Positions 1-8,905 are shown, counted from the first letter of the stretch. The stretch is 64,000 bases of DNA from Lacinutrix venerupis (GCF_003663945.1 NZ_RCCH01000002.1:250612-314611), one strand, 5' to 3'. Numbers and translations: made by a program. Notes: generated by a model from the sequence alone, not told the origin.

Positions 1-2
1 AA

Positions 3-1877
3 GTTGGTCCTCAAGGTCCACAAGGTCCTGCTGGAACAAATGGTGCAGATGGCGCTCAGGGTCCTCAAGGTGAGCAAGGTATTCAAGGTGAAACTGGTCC
101 TCAAGGTGAAGTTGGTCCTCAAGGAGAACAAGGTCCTGCTGGAATAAATGGTGCTGACGGTGCTCAAGGTCCACAAGGAGAACAAGGTATTCAAGGTGAA
201 ACTGGATCTCAAGGTGAAGTTGGTCCTGAAGGAGAACAAGGTCCTGCTGGAACAAATGGTGCTGACGGTGCTCAGGGTCCTCAAGGCGAACAAGGTATTC
301 AAGGCGAAACTGGACCTCAAGGTGAAGTTGGTCCTCAAGGTCCTGCTGGAGCAAATGGTGCAGACGGTGCTCAGGGTCCTCAAGGTGAACAAGGTATTCA
401 AGGTGAAACTGGTCCTCAAGGTGAACAAGGTCCTGCTGGAATAAATGGTGCCGACGGTGCTCAAGGCCCTCAAGGTGAGCAAGGTATTCAAGGTGAAACT
501 GGACCACAAGGTGAAGTTGGTCCTCAAGGTCCACAAGGTCCTGCTGGAACAAATGGTGCAGATGGTGCTCAGGGTCCTCAAGGTGAGCAAGGTATTCAAG
601 GTGAACAAGGTCCTGCTGGAGCAAATGGTACAGACGGCGCTCAAGGCCCTCAAGGTGAGCAAGGTATTCAAGGTGAAACTGGTCCTCAAGGTGAAGTTGG
701 TCCTCAAGGTCCTGCTGGAGCAAATGGTGCAGACGGTGCTCAGGGTCCTCAAGGTGAACAAGGTATTCAAGGTGAAACTGGGCCTCAAGGTGAAGTTGGT
801 CCTCAAGGTCCTGCTGGAACAAATGGTGCAGATGGTGCTCAGGGTCCTCAAGGTGAGCAAGGTATTCAAGGTGAAACTGGTCCTCAAGGTCCACAAGGTG
901 AACAAGGTCCTGCTGGAACAAATGGTGCTGACGGTGCTCAGGGTCCTCAAGGTGAGCAAGGTATTCAAGGTGAAACTGGTCCTCAAGGTCCACAAGGTGA
1001 ACAAGGTCCTGCTGGAACAAATGGTGCAGATGGTGCTCAGGGTCCTCAAGGTGAGCAAGGTATTCAAGGTGAAACTGGGCCACAAGGTGAACAAGGTCCT
1101 CAAGGTCCACAAGGTCCTGCTGGAATAAATGGTGCTGACGGTGCTCAAGGCCCACAAGGTGAGCAAGGTATTCAAGGTGAAACTGGGCCACAAGGTGAAC
1201 AAGGTCCTGCTGGAGCAAATGGTGCAGATGGTGCTCAAGGCCCACAAGGTGAGCAAGGTATTCAAGGTGAAACTGGTCCTCAAGGTGAAGTTGGTCCTCA
1301 AGGAGAACAAGGTCCTACTGGAGCAAATGGTGCAGACGGTGCTCAAGGCCCACAAGGTCCTGCTGGAATAAATGGTGCAGATGGCGCTCAAGGCCCACAA
1401 GGTGAGCAAGGTATTCAAGGTGAAACTGGTCCTCAAGGTGAAGTTGGTCCTCAAGGAGAACAAGGTCCTGCTGGAACAAATGGTGTTGATGGTGCTCAAG
1501 GCCCACAAGGAGAACAAGGAATTCAAGGTGAAACTGGATCTCAAGGTCCTCAAGGTCCACAAGGTCCTGCTGGAATAAATGGTGCAGATGGTGCTCAGGG
1601 TCCTCAAGGTGAGCAAGGTATTCAAGGTGAAACTGGTCCTCAAGGTGAAGTTGGTCCTCAAGGTCCACAAGGTCCTGCTGGAATAAATGGTGCAGACGGT
1701 GCTCAAGGCCCACAAGGTGAGCAAGGTATTCAAGGTGAAGTTGGTCCTCAAGGAGAACAAGGTCCTGCTGGAGCAAATGGTGCAGATGGTGCTCAAGGCC
1801 CACAAGGTGAGCAAGGTATTCAAGGTGAAACTGGTCCTCAAGGAGAGCAAGGTATTCAAGGTCCACTAGGCCCTTCT
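3..1877 (+). repeat. Tandem collagen-coding repeats
   Basis: Nested direct repeats whose full unit is 108 bp (12 Gly-X-Y triplets: GPQ GEQ GIQ GET GPQ GEV GPQ GEQ GPA G(T/I/A)N GAD GAQ). Shortened units of different lengths alternate with it. The spacing between glycine codons stays a multiple of 9 bases from 6 to 1860 (206 x 9), so every gain or loss of units has kept the frame. About nineteen copies of the GIQ-coding step are visible. Near-identical copies next to each other suggest recent expansion and a risk of assembly collapse. Confidence 0.95.
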
Positions 1878-2312
1878 AATGCTTATGTTGGACAATTTAT
1901 TATTACAGCAACTGGAAACCAAACCATAACAGGAATACCATTTGAACCATCATCGATAACATTTGTTGCTCATGCGAATGTAGAAACATTAGATATAGAC
2001 GCAGACAACGGTGTAGGCAATAATAACACAGGCATTGCTAACTCTTTTGGAACAATGAATGGCTTTGCTAGAAATGACTCTGGAACGATAACACAACAAG
2101 TAATTTATGTAGGTGGAAGTGGTAATTCTATTAACGATATTTCAAGATTCGCTTCAAGCTCTAGATGTATTGGTTTAAGATATGGTAATCAAAATGGTGA
2201 TGCTGTTGGAAGAACACTAGCTAGCTTAACTTCATTTAACGCTAATGGATTTACAATAAATGTAACTAACAAATCAGATAATGTTGTTGTAATATTTACT
2301 GCTTATAAATAA
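3..2312 (+). CDS. Collagen-like Gly-X-Y repeat surface protein, 5' end cut by window
   Basis: The frame is open from the window edge to the TAA at 2310-2312 (at least 769 residues), and the start codon lies outside. Residues from 6 to 1877 form about 208 uninterrupted Gly-X-Y triplets built from GPQ, GEQ, GIQ, GET, GEV, GPA, GTN/GIN/GAN, GAD and GAQ. No Lys or Arg occurs in the repeat, so the predicted triple helix would be strongly acidic. About 145 residues of non-repetitive C-terminal sequence follow (from NAYVGQFII to VVVIFTAYK), probably a globular trimerising or head domain; I do not recognise its family, though it recalls heads found after repeats in fibre-like proteins. It ends 9 bases before a T9SS-sorted gene, probably one transcript. 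An extracellular fibrous role is inferred from repeat type and context. Confidence 0.9.
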   Translation, partial: VGPQGPQGPAGTNGADGAQGPQGEQGIQGETGPQGEVGPQGEQGPAGINGADGAQGPQGEQGIQGETGSQGEVGPEGEQGPAGTNGADGAQGPQGEQGIQGETGPQGEVGPQGPAGANGADGAQGPQGEQGIQGETGPQGEQGPAGINGADGAQGPQGEQGIQGETGPQGEVGPQGPQGPAGTNGADGAQGPQGEQGIQGEQGPAGANGTDGAQGPQGEQGIQGETGPQGEVGPQGPAGANGADGAQGPQGEQGIQGETGPQGEVGPQGPAGTNGADGAQGPQGEQGIQGETGPQGPQGEQGPAGTNGADGAQGPQGEQGIQGETGPQGPQGEQGPAGTNGADGAQGPQGEQGIQGETGPQGEQGPQGPQGPAGINGADGAQGPQGEQGIQGETGPQGEQGPAGANGADGAQGPQGEQGIQGETGPQGEVGPQGEQGPTGANGADGAQGPQGPAGINGADGAQGPQGEQGIQGETGPQGEVGPQGEQGPAGTNGVDGAQGPQGEQGIQGETGSQGPQGPQGPAGINGADGAQGPQGEQGIQGETGPQGEVGPQGPQGPAGINGADGAQGPQGEQGIQGEVGPQGEQGPAGANGADGAQGPQGEQGIQGETGPQGEQGIQGPLGPSNAYVGQFIITATGNQTITGIPFEPSSITFVAHANVETLDIDADNGVGNNNTGIANSFGTMNGFARNDSGTITQQVIYVGGSGNSINDISRFASSSRCIGLRYGNQNGDAVGRTLASLTSFNANGFTINVTNKSDNVVVIFTAYK

Positions 2313-2321
2313 TTAAGAAGC

Positions 2322-3458
2322 ATGAGAAATTTAATATATATAGCATTGCTTCTATTTCAAATTAATTTTGGACAGCAAGCGCTTCAAAATTCTGGAAATA
2401 TTCAAATTCATGATCAAGGTCAAATAGGGTTTCATATTGATTTAATTAATAACGGAACTTTTAATGAAAATTTAGGTTTGGCAGGCTTTTACAATTCCGA
2501 TAATTCTTTAAAAATATCAGGAACAAAAACTCCAAGATTTTTTGATATGGATATTGCAGTAGACGATAATTTATTTTTAGAAATAAATACAGAAGTTTCA
2601 AATGGCTTGTACTATATTATTGGAGATATTATTACACCTAGAACAAATTCTGAAATATCTTTAGATTATTTAAGTAATTCTTTTTTTGTAAGTGAAGATG
2701 ATTTTAGATTAACGGATGGATATGCTGCTATTACAGGTAATAATTCTTTTACTTTTCCAATTGGAGACGATAACAAATTGAGACCTTTAATTATTCCAAC
2801 ACAAAATATCAGTTCTAAATTTAAAGCAGCTTATTTTAATGAAGACCCAAACTTCCCTTCTACTTTCTTACAATCTTTTAATACTAATAACTCTGAAGTA
2901 ATTATTAGCAAAATCAGTAATGAAGAATTTTGGGATTTTAATGGTACTAATAAAACCTTAGTTACTTTAACTTGGGATCAAGAAAGCCAAATCCCTTTAC
3001 TTACTAATGATTTACTAAATTTAAGAGTTGTAGGATGGAGTAAAGCAGAAAACAAATGGTTAGATTTAGGAAATACTAATGTTACTGGAGACCTTAATAA
3101 TGGTACTATAAGCTCTTTTCAATTTACTCCAAATGATTTTGAAATTATAACTTTTGGATCACTTATTGGAAGCGATGGACTTGTTGTTTATAATGGAATT
3201 AGCCCAAATAACGATGGAGTAAACGAAACTTTTATTATTGAAGGCATAGATTTATTTAAAAATGAACTAAAAATATTTAATCGTTGGGGACGTGTTGTAT
3301 ATGATGCTGTAGATTACAAAAACACTTTTAATGGAGTTTCAAACAAAAAAAATATTGGTAGTCAAGGAGACAGATTACCCGTAGGAACTTATTTTTATAT
3401 ATTACAATTAACAGAAGATAATAAAACTTATTCTGGTTGGATATATATTAACTATTAA
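2322..3458 (+). CDS. Secreted protein with gliding-motility-associated (T9SS type B) C-terminal domain
   Basis: 378 residues. The N-terminus is a Sec signal peptide (MRNLIYIALLLFQINFG, then QQA). The middle is Asn/Ser-rich, predicted beta-rich sequence that I cannot assign. The last ~90 residues are the gliding motility-associated C-terminal domain (TIGR04131 type): SPNNDGVNE, then KIFNRWGRVVYD, and finally LPVGTYFYILQL with a closing YSGWIYINY. Proteins with this domain cross the outer membrane through the type IX secretion system and are attached to the surface. The gene starts 9 bases after the collagen-like gene, so the pair may be co-transcribed and form or anchor a common surface structure (inference). 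It abuts the stop of the next, convergent gene with no spacer. Confidence 0.88.
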   Translation: MRNLIYIALLLFQINFGQQALQNSGNIQIHDQGQIGFHIDLINNGTFNENLGLAGFYNSDNSLKISGTKTPRFFDMDIAVDDNLFLEINTEVSNGLYYIIGDIITPRTNSEISLDYLSNSFFVSEDDFRLTDGYAAITGNNSFTFPIGDDNKLRPLIIPTQNISSKFKAAYFNEDPNFPSTFLQSFNTNNSEVIISKISNEEFWDFNGTNKTLVTLTWDQESQIPLLTNDLLNLRVVGWSKAENKWLDLGNTNVTGDLNNGTISSFQFTPNDFEIITFGSLIGSDGLVVYNGISPNNDGVNETFIIEGIDLFKNELKIFNRWGRVVYDAVDYKNTFNGVSNKKNIGSQGDRLPVGTYFYILQLTEDNKTYSGWIYINY

Positions 3459-3884
3459 TTACAAGGTTTTATAAAAGTGATAGCCAAAAATTTCATATCC
3501 TTCGTTATAATAAAATTTATGCGAAGGATAATTTTGCACATAGGTATTTAACTCTGAAATTACACATCCTTTAGATTTTGCATAATCGTAAAGCCAATTA
3601 AAAAAACGTTTTCCTAAACCTTTACCGCGATACTCTTCATCTATATAAACATGGTCAACTTCCATAGATTTTCCTGCATAATGTCTTGTTTGAAACCACA
3701 TTCCACAAATACCTATTAGCTTTTCATTTTCAAAAACACCTGCACATTCATAATTTTCTTCAACAATTATTGCAAAACGTTCTTTTAATATAGCGTCAGA
3801 ATTTGCATTATTTGTTAACTTTTGAATTAAAGGAATAATAGAATTTATATCCTTTTTATTAATAATTTTAAAGCTTAAAGACAT
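3459..3884 (-). CDS. GNAT family N-acetyltransferase
   Basis: 141 residues, the usual size of a single-domain GNAT enzyme, which moves an acetyl group from acetyl-CoA to an amine. The acetyl-CoA pyrophosphate loop is RGKGLG (residues 86-91), preceded by the beta-4 strand DHVYIDEEY. The C-terminal KFYYNEGYEIFGYHFYK is the typical alpha-4/beta-7 element. The substrate cannot be told from sequence. Its stop codon touches that of the convergent T9SS gene. The ATG at 3882-3884 lies divergently from a second, unrelated GNAT gene. Confidence 0.85.
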   Translation of the reverse strand: MSLSFKIINKKDINSIIPLIQKLTNNANSDAILKERFAIIVEENYECAGVFENEKLIGICGMWFQTRHYAGKSMEVDHVYIDEEYRGKGLGKRFFNWLYDYAKSKGCVISELNTYVQNYPSHKFYYNEGYEIFGYHFYKTL

Positions 3885-3918
3885 ACTGATAATTTTTAGT
3901 AAATTTAAATAAAATCAT

Positions 3919-3926
3919 TAAGTTTG
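3919..3926 (+). promoter_or_regulatory. Bacteroidetes -7 box TAAGTTTG
   Basis: Exact match to the TAnnTTTG -7 element of the Bacteroidetes primary sigma factor, 16 bases before the ATG at 3943. No convincing -33 TTTG was checked at fixed spacing. Confidence 0.5.
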
Positions 3927-3942
3927 AAAGACATTACTTTCT

Positions 3943-4401
3943 ATGAAAACAAACAATTTTTCAAACATAAAAATAGAAGCTATTACCGGAGAACAAACTC
4001 TACCTATTCGTCATGCTGTGCTAAGAAAAGGAAAACCTATCGAAGCGTGTCCTATTCCGGAAGACAACCTAAAAACAACCTATCATTTTGGGTTATTTTA
4101 CAATAACAAACTTGTTGCGGTTAGCACTTTTGTAATAGATAAATCTGTTTATTTTAAAGAACCTAACCAATATAGACTTAGAGCAATGGGTGTTCTTGAA
4201 GATTACCAAGGCTTACAACTTGGAAAACAGCTATTAAATTTTGGTGTTCATTTTTTAAAAGAAAAAAAAGTAGAGCGTCTTTGGTTTAATGCAAGAATTA
4301 TTGCTTTAAACTTTTATAAAAAAAATGGTTTTGAAACTATTGGACCTGTTTTTAATATACCTAACGTAGGTGATCACTTTGTAATGCACAAAAAAATATG
4401 A
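3943..4401 (+). CDS. GNAT family N-acetyltransferase
   Basis: 152 residues. The acetyl-CoA loop is QGLQLG (89-94), after RLRAMGVLEDY, and the C-terminal signature is NARIIALNFYKKNGF (117-131). The N-terminal part (LPIRHAVLRKGKPIEAC) resembles small stand-alone acetyltransferases of unknown substrate. It is unrelated in detail to the GNAT on the other strand at 3459-3884. Its last four bases (ATGA) overlap the start of the D,D-carboxypeptidase gene, so the two are probably translationally coupled. Confidence 0.85.
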   Translation: MKTNNFSNIKIEAITGEQTLPIRHAVLRKGKPIEACPIPEDNLKTTYHFGLFYNNKLVAVSTFVIDKSVYFKEPNQYRLRAMGVLEDYQGLQLGKQLLNFGVHFLKEKKVERLWFNARIIALNFYKKNGFETIGPVFNIPNVGDHFVMHKKI

Positions 4402-5126
4402 TTAAAAAAGAAAGTATAAATCTTTTAGTATTATTACTTCTTACTATTAGCTCTTTTTCTCAGTTTACTATTGCTCAAAATATAATTTCAACTGAAGAAT
4501 TAATAGGCAAAGGAAACCCAAAACTCTTTGGAAAAGATTACAAATTAAGAGAAGAAGCTTACATCGCTTTTAAAAAAATGCAAGCTGCAGCATTAAAAAG
4601 TAACATAACAATTGGTATTGCTTCTAGCTATAGAAGTTTTGCGCATCAAAAACGTATATGGGAAAGAAAATTTAATAGAAATAAATCTAAAGGACTTTCC
4701 GGAAAAGAAAACATTAAGAAAATTATAGAATATTCTACAATTCCTGGCACCTCGCGCCATCATTGGGGAACAGATATTGATATTTATCAAACTAATGTTA
4801 AACAACCAAATGGCATTTTACAAACAAAAAACTATCGTGAAAATGGAGTGTTTTGCAAACTAAAAAAATGGATGGATGCTAATTCAGAACAATTTGGCTT
4901 TTATTTAGTTTATACAAATTCACCAACTAGAAAAGGCTTTAAATATGAGCCTTGGCATTACACCTACAAACCTCTATCTCTTCAATATTTAAAAAAATAT
5001 CAAGAAATAAATATTTCAGAATTACTAAAAAAAGATAAACTTACCGGGAGCAGCAACTTTTCAGAAGAGTTTATAAACCAATATACTAAAGAAAATATTT
5101 TAGATATTAATCCCGAACTTTTGTAA
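4398..5126 (+). CDS. M15 family D-alanyl-D-alanine carboxypeptidase (VanY-like)
   Basis: 242 residues with a hydrophobic signal segment near residues 8-27 ending in IAQ. It trims the terminal D-Ala from peptidoglycan stem peptides in the periplasm. Family motifs are SSYRSFAHQ (77-84), the zinc site SRHHWGTDID (ligands predicted H121 and D128) and EPWHY (H187, with E184 as catalytic base). The start overlaps the upstream GNAT gene by four bases, giving ATGA coupling. About 50 residues after the zinc site, including a Lys/Asn-rich tail, are outside the core domain. Confidence 0.88.
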   Translation: MIKKESINLLVLLLLTISSFSQFTIAQNIISTEELIGKGNPKLFGKDYKLREEAYIAFKKMQAAALKSNITIGIASSYRSFAHQKRIWERKFNRNKSKGLSGKENIKKIIEYSTIPGTSRHHWGTDIDIYQTNVKQPNGILQTKNYRENGVFCKLKKWMDANSEQFGFYLVYTNSPTRKGFKYEPWHYTYKPLSLQYLKKYQEINISELLKKDKLTGSSNFSEEFINQYTKENILDINPELL

Positions 5127-5154
5127 CTTTATAAAATAACCAAGAAATACTAAA

Positions 5155-5922
5155 ATGAGAAAAGGTGGACTTAAAGGACGATTATTAATAGGTGTAGCCA
5201 TAGCAGCATTTTTTTTAATTAAACATTACATGAGCAGGGAAACCAATCCTTACACCGGGAAAGTACAAGCGATTGACATGACTGCAGAAGAAGAAATACA
5301 AATGGGATTAGCCAGTATAAATCAAATGGCACAACAGCATGGTGGACTATACCCAAATGAGCAATATCAAGCTTTGGTAGATAAAGTAGGGAACAAATTA
5401 GTTAACAATAGCATTGCAAAAGACACTCCTTACAAATACGATTTTCACCTATTAGCAGACCCAAGTACTATTAATGCTTTTGCATTACCTGGTGGTCAAA
5501 TATGTATTACGTATGCCTTATTTTCAAAATTAAAAAACGAAGATCAGCTTGCTGGTGTTCTTGGCCATGAAATAGGTCATGTTTTAGGAAAACACTCTGC
5601 AGAACGTATTGCAAATAGTAAAATGTGGCAAGGCTTAAGTACAGCAGGTTCTGTTGGCGCAGATATGGGTGGTGTAGTTAGCCAAATTGGAAATGGCACA
5701 TTACTTAAAAATGGACGAGGTGATGAACTTGAGAGCGACGAACTTGGAGTTCGTTTCATGATGCGTTCTGGTTACGACCCTGAAGAAATGATAGGCGTTA
5801 TGCAAATTTTAAAAGATGCCGCAGGTCCAAACAGGCAGCCAGAATTTGCTAGTACACATCCAGATCCAGATAACAGAATTGAAAAAATAAGAGAAGCAAT
5901 AGAAAAATACAGACGAAACTAA
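5155..5922 (+). CDS. M48 family zinc metalloprotease
   Basis: 255 residues. One N-terminal membrane or signal segment (GRLLIGVAIAAFFLIKHY) precedes a periplasmic M48 domain of the BepA/YcaL type. The zinc motif is HEIGH (138-142) in VLGHEIGHVLGKHSAER, with the downstream third ligand in ESDELGVRFM (E193). Such proteases degrade or help fold outer-membrane proteins; that role is known for relatives and inferred here. It ends before a clear terminator at 5947-5976. Confidence 0.88.
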   Translation: MRKGGLKGRLLIGVAIAAFFLIKHYMSRETNPYTGKVQAIDMTAEEEIQMGLASINQMAQQHGGLYPNEQYQALVDKVGNKLVNNSIAKDTPYKYDFHLLADPSTINAFALPGGQICITYALFSKLKNEDQLAGVLGHEIGHVLGKHSAERIANSKMWQGLSTAGSVGADMGGVVSQIGNGTLLKNGRGDELESDELGVRFMMRSGYDPEEMIGVMQILKDAAGPNRQPEFASTHPDPDNRIEKIREAIEKYRRN

Positions 5923-5946
5923 ATCGTTTTCGTTTAATTATAATAT

Positions 5947-5976
5947 AAAGTCCTGCATTTGCGGGACTTTTCTTTT
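5947..5976 (+). terminator. Rho-independent terminator after the M48 gene
   Basis: Inverted repeat AAAGTCCTGC / GCGGGACTTT (5947-5956 and 5961-5970, one G-U pair) with loop ATTT, followed by a T-rich run. Confidence 0.8.
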
Positions 5977-5984
5977 TATATTTG
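5977..5984 (+). promoter_or_regulatory. Bacteroidetes -7 box TATATTTG for gpmI
   Basis: Exact TAnnTTTG match directly behind the terminator and 19 bases before the gpmI ATG at 6004. Its place shows that transcription starts after position 5984, so the longer frame from 5959 is not translated. Confidence 0.6.
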
Positions 5985-6003
5985 TTATTCAAATTCTAAG
6001 AAA

Positions 6004-7521
6004 ATGAATAAAAAAGTCATCCTAATGATTCTTGATGGTTGGGGAAAAAGTCCTGATCCTAAAGTGTCTGCCATAGATAATGCTAATACACAATTTATAG
6101 ATAGTTTATACACTAAATACCCTAATGCTCAATTAAGAACCGACGGTTTACATGTTGGACTACCAGAAGGACAAATGGGAAATAGTGAAGTTGGCCATAT
6201 GAATTTAGGAGCAGGACGAATTGTTTATCAAGATTTGGCAAAAATAAATTTAGCCATAGAGAATAAATCTTTAGCACAAGAACCTGTTTTAGAAAACGCC
6301 TTTCAATATGCTAAAAAAAACAATAAACCTATTCACTTTTTAGGATTAGTAAGTAACGGTGGTGTACATTCTCACATTAACCATCTAAAAGGTCTTATTG
6401 AAGCTTCTGAAGCTTATGGAGTACAAAAATCTTATATTCATGCATTTACAGACGGACGTGATGTAGACCCACATTCTGGAAAAGACTTTATTGCAGATTT
6501 AGAAGAGTTTAATAAAGATAAAAATTCAGAAATAGCCTCAATAACTGGTCGTTATTATGCTATGGATCGAGACAAACGTTGGGAACGTGTACAATTAGCC
6601 TATAACGCGTTAGTTAACGGAGAAGGTACATTATCTTACAATCTTCAAGAAAGCATTCAAGAAAATTACGATGCAGATATTACAGACGAGTTTATAAAAC
6701 CAATAATTAAATCTAACGCCAAAGGTTCTCCTTTAGCAACCATTAAAGAAGATGATGTTGTAATCTTCTTTAATTTTAGAACAGATAGAGGTAGACAATT
6801 AACTAATGCGCTAACTCAAGAAAATTTTCCAGAATTCAATATGAAAAAATTGAATTTATATTATGTTACCCTAACTAATTACGATGAAAATTTTAAGAAC
6901 CTACATGTTGTTTTTAATAAAGATAACATTACAGAAACTTTAGGAGAAGTATTAGAAAAAAACAATAAAACACAAATTAGAATTGCAGAAACAGAAAAGT
7001 ATCCACATGTTACTTTTTTCTTTTCAGGAGGAAGAGAAGAACCTTTTAAAGGAGAATCTCGAATTTTAAAAAATTCGCCAAAAGTTGCAACTTACGATTT
7101 ACAACCAGAAATGAGTGCCTTTGAACTAACTGATGCTCTAGTTCCAGAATTACAAAAAGGTGAGGTTGATTTTGTATGTTTAAATTTTGCAAATGGCGAT
7201 ATGGTTGGCCATACAGGCTCTATGCAAGCAGCAATTAAAGCATGTGAAGCAGTTGATAAATGTGTAAGTAAAGTTATTACTACTGCTATGGAACACGATT
7301 ATACAATATTATTAATCGCAGATCATGGTAATTGCGAAACTATGGTAAATCCAGATGGCTCTCCACATACTGCACACACCACCAATCCTGTACCAATTAT
7401 TTTAATAGATAAAGAACTAAAAGCTATTAAAAATGGAGTTTTAGGAGATGTTGCACCTACAATTTTAAAATTAATGGGAGTAGAACAACCTAAAGTAATG
7501 ACACAAAACTCATTAATTTAA
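6004..7521 (+). CDS. gpmI: 2,3-bisphosphoglycerate-independent phosphoglycerate mutase
   Basis: 505 residues, the family's normal length. It interconverts 3- and 2-phosphoglycerate in glycolysis and gluconeogenesis using two Mn ions. Motifs are ILDGWGKS at the N-terminus, the phospho-acceptor serine in GNSEVGH (S61), TDGRDVDP, FNFRTDRGRQL, FANGDMVGHTG and ADHGNCE. The ATG at 6004 is chosen over an in-frame TTG at 5959: the TTG lies inside the preceding terminator and upstream of the promoter box, and known homologues begin at NKKVILMILDG. Confidence 0.97.
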   Translation: MNKKVILMILDGWGKSPDPKVSAIDNANTQFIDSLYTKYPNAQLRTDGLHVGLPEGQMGNSEVGHMNLGAGRIVYQDLAKINLAIENKSLAQEPVLENAFQYAKKNNKPIHFLGLVSNGGVHSHINHLKGLIEASEAYGVQKSYIHAFTDGRDVDPHSGKDFIADLEEFNKDKNSEIASITGRYYAMDRDKRWERVQLAYNALVNGEGTLSYNLQESIQENYDADITDEFIKPIIKSNAKGSPLATIKEDDVVIFFNFRTDRGRQLTNALTQENFPEFNMKKLNLYYVTLTNYDENFKNLHVVFNKDNITETLGEVLEKNNKTQIRIAETEKYPHVTFFFSGGREEPFKGESRILKNSPKVATYDLQPEMSAFELTDALVPELQKGEVDFVCLNFANGDMVGHTGSMQAAIKACEAVDKCVSKVITTAMEHDYTILLIADHGNCETMVNPDGSPHTAHTTNPVPIILIDKELKAIKNGVLGDVAPTILKLMGVEQPKVMTQNSLI

Positions 7522-7639
7522 TAGTTTACTGCTCTATACCTTATAGATAAGTTATAAAAACATAGAAATAGTTTTAAAAATCACCACTTACAAATAATCG
7601 TAGTAAGTAAACAAGGCTCTATTTTGATTATAAAAATTG

Positions 7640-7647
7640 TACTTTTG
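7640..7647 (+). promoter_or_regulatory. Bacteroidetes -7 box TACTTTTG
   Basis: Exact TAnnTTTG match 19 bases before the ATG at 7667; it probably drives the HAD gene and map. It excludes the longer frame that begins at 7637. Confidence 0.55.
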
Positions 7648-7666
7648 TATTCTATTTATAATTAAA

Positions 7667-8068
7667 ATGAATATTTCTAAAGGACTTATTATTGCTGTAG
7701 ATTTCGATGGCACTATTGTAGAAGATGCTTATCCTGGAATTGGAGATGAGCGCCTTTTTGCTTTCGATACCTTAAAACGTTTACAAGCAGATGGTCATCG
7801 TTTAATTTTATGGACGTATCGTCATGGTAAGAAACTAGATGAAGCAGTAAATTTCTGTAAAGCTAACGGAATAGAATTTTATGCTATAAACCGTAGTTTT
7901 CCTGAAGAAGACATACTAGAAAATGCCAGTAGAAAAATTCATGCAGATTTATTTATAGACGATAGAAATATAGGAGGTGTACTTGGTTGGGGAGAAATAT
8001 ACCAAATGCTCACTAACGAGGCACCTAAACCCAAACAAAAAAAGAAAAAAGGTTTTTTTAGATTCTAA
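7667..8068 (+). CDS. HAD-superfamily hydrolase (BT0820-like)
   Basis: 133 residues. Motif I is VDFDGT (residues 11-16), with D12 the predicted nucleophile and D14 the acid/base. LILWTYRHG supplies motif II Thr, and FIDDRNIGG supplies the acidic Mg-binding pair of motif IV. It has no large cap domain, as in small Bacteroides phosphatases of the BT0820 type; the substrate is unknown. The C-terminus is a Lys-rich tail (KQKKKKGFFRF). It lies 18 bases before map and probably shares its transcript. Confidence 0.8.
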   Translation: MNISKGLIIAVDFDGTIVEDAYPGIGDERLFAFDTLKRLQADGHRLILWTYRHGKKLDEAVNFCKANGIEFYAINRSFPEEDILENASRKIHADLFIDDRNIGGVLGWGEIYQMLTNEAPKPKQKKKKGFFRF

Positions 8069-8086
8069 AAAAAAGATTAACAGGTT

Positions 8087-8905
8087 ATGATAGTAGTAAA
8101 AACAAGAGAAGAAATAGAGTTAATGCGAGAAGCTGCATTAGTTGTTTCTAAAACATTAGGTGAAGTTGCAAAAGCTGTTAAACCTGGCGTAACAACTTTA
8201 GAACTAGATAAAATTGCAGAAGAGTGCATAAGAGATCAAGGAGCAGTGCCTGGATTTTTAGGATTGTATGATTTTCCTAACACGCTTTGTATGAGTCCAA
8301 ACTCTCAAGTTGTACATGGTATACCTAACAACACACCTTTGGTTGAAGGAGATATTATTTCTATAGATTGTGGTGCTATAAAAAATGAATTTTATGGTGA
8401 CCACGCGTATACTTTTGCTGTTGGAGAAATAGATGCTGAAACAAAAAAATTACTACAAGTAACAAAAGAATCTTTATACGTTGGTATTAAAGAATTAAAA
8501 GTGGGCAATCGTGTTGGAGATGTTGGTTTTGCTATTCAAAAATACTGCGAAGATCATGGATATAGTGTTGTAAGAGAATTAGTTGGACATGGCTTAGGAC
8601 GTGTAATGCATGAAGATCCAGAAATGCCTAATTATGGAAAACGTGGTCGTGGTAAAAAATTTATTGAAGGTATGGTTGTTGCCATAGAACCTATGATTAA
8701 TATGGGTACTAGACGTATAAAACAACATAGAGACGGTTGGACTATTACCACTCAAGATGGTAAACCAAGTGCACATTTTGAGCATGACGTTGCCATTTTA
8801 GACGGAAAACCGGAGATACTATCTACTTTTGCTTACATTTATGAAGCTTTAGGTATTGTAAGTGACGAGGAAGATGCTTTTAGACAAAAGGCTTTAGTGC
8901 TTTAA
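8087..8905 (+). CDS. map: Type I methionine aminopeptidase
   Basis: 272 residues. Removes the N-terminal Met from new proteins. All five metal ligands are in place: D94 (SIDCG), D105 (YGDHAYTF), H168 (VGHGLGRVMHEDP), E201 (AIEPM) and E232 (HFEHDVAI), and H77 of VVHGIPN is the substrate-side histidine. There is no N-terminal zinc-finger extension. It follows the HAD gene by 18 bases. Confidence 0.97.
   Translation: MIVVKTREEIELMREAALVVSKTLGEVAKAVKPGVTTLELDKIAEECIRDQGAVPGFLGLYDFPNTLCMSPNSQVVHGIPNNTPLVEGDIISIDCGAIKNEFYGDHAYTFAVGEIDAETKKLLQVTKESLYVGIKELKVGNRVGDVGFAIQKYCEDHGYSVVRELVGHGLGRVMHEDPEMPNYGKRGRGKKFIEGMVVAIEPMINMGTRRIKQHRDGWTITTQDGKPSAHFEHDVAILDGKPEILSTFAYIYEALGIVSDEEDAFRQKALVL

Noticed and set aside
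148-1869. A chain of plus-strand Lys/Val-rich open frames and a minus-strand 183-residue frame over the repeats
   Set aside because: They are out-of-frame readings of the collagen repeat, which stays open because the repeat lacks stops in several frames. The Gly-X-Y frame is continuous to 2312 and has a proper C-terminal domain.
5959-6003. Earlier TTG start for gpmI
   Set aside because: It lies inside the M48 terminator and upstream of the promoter box; the added residues are unlike the family.
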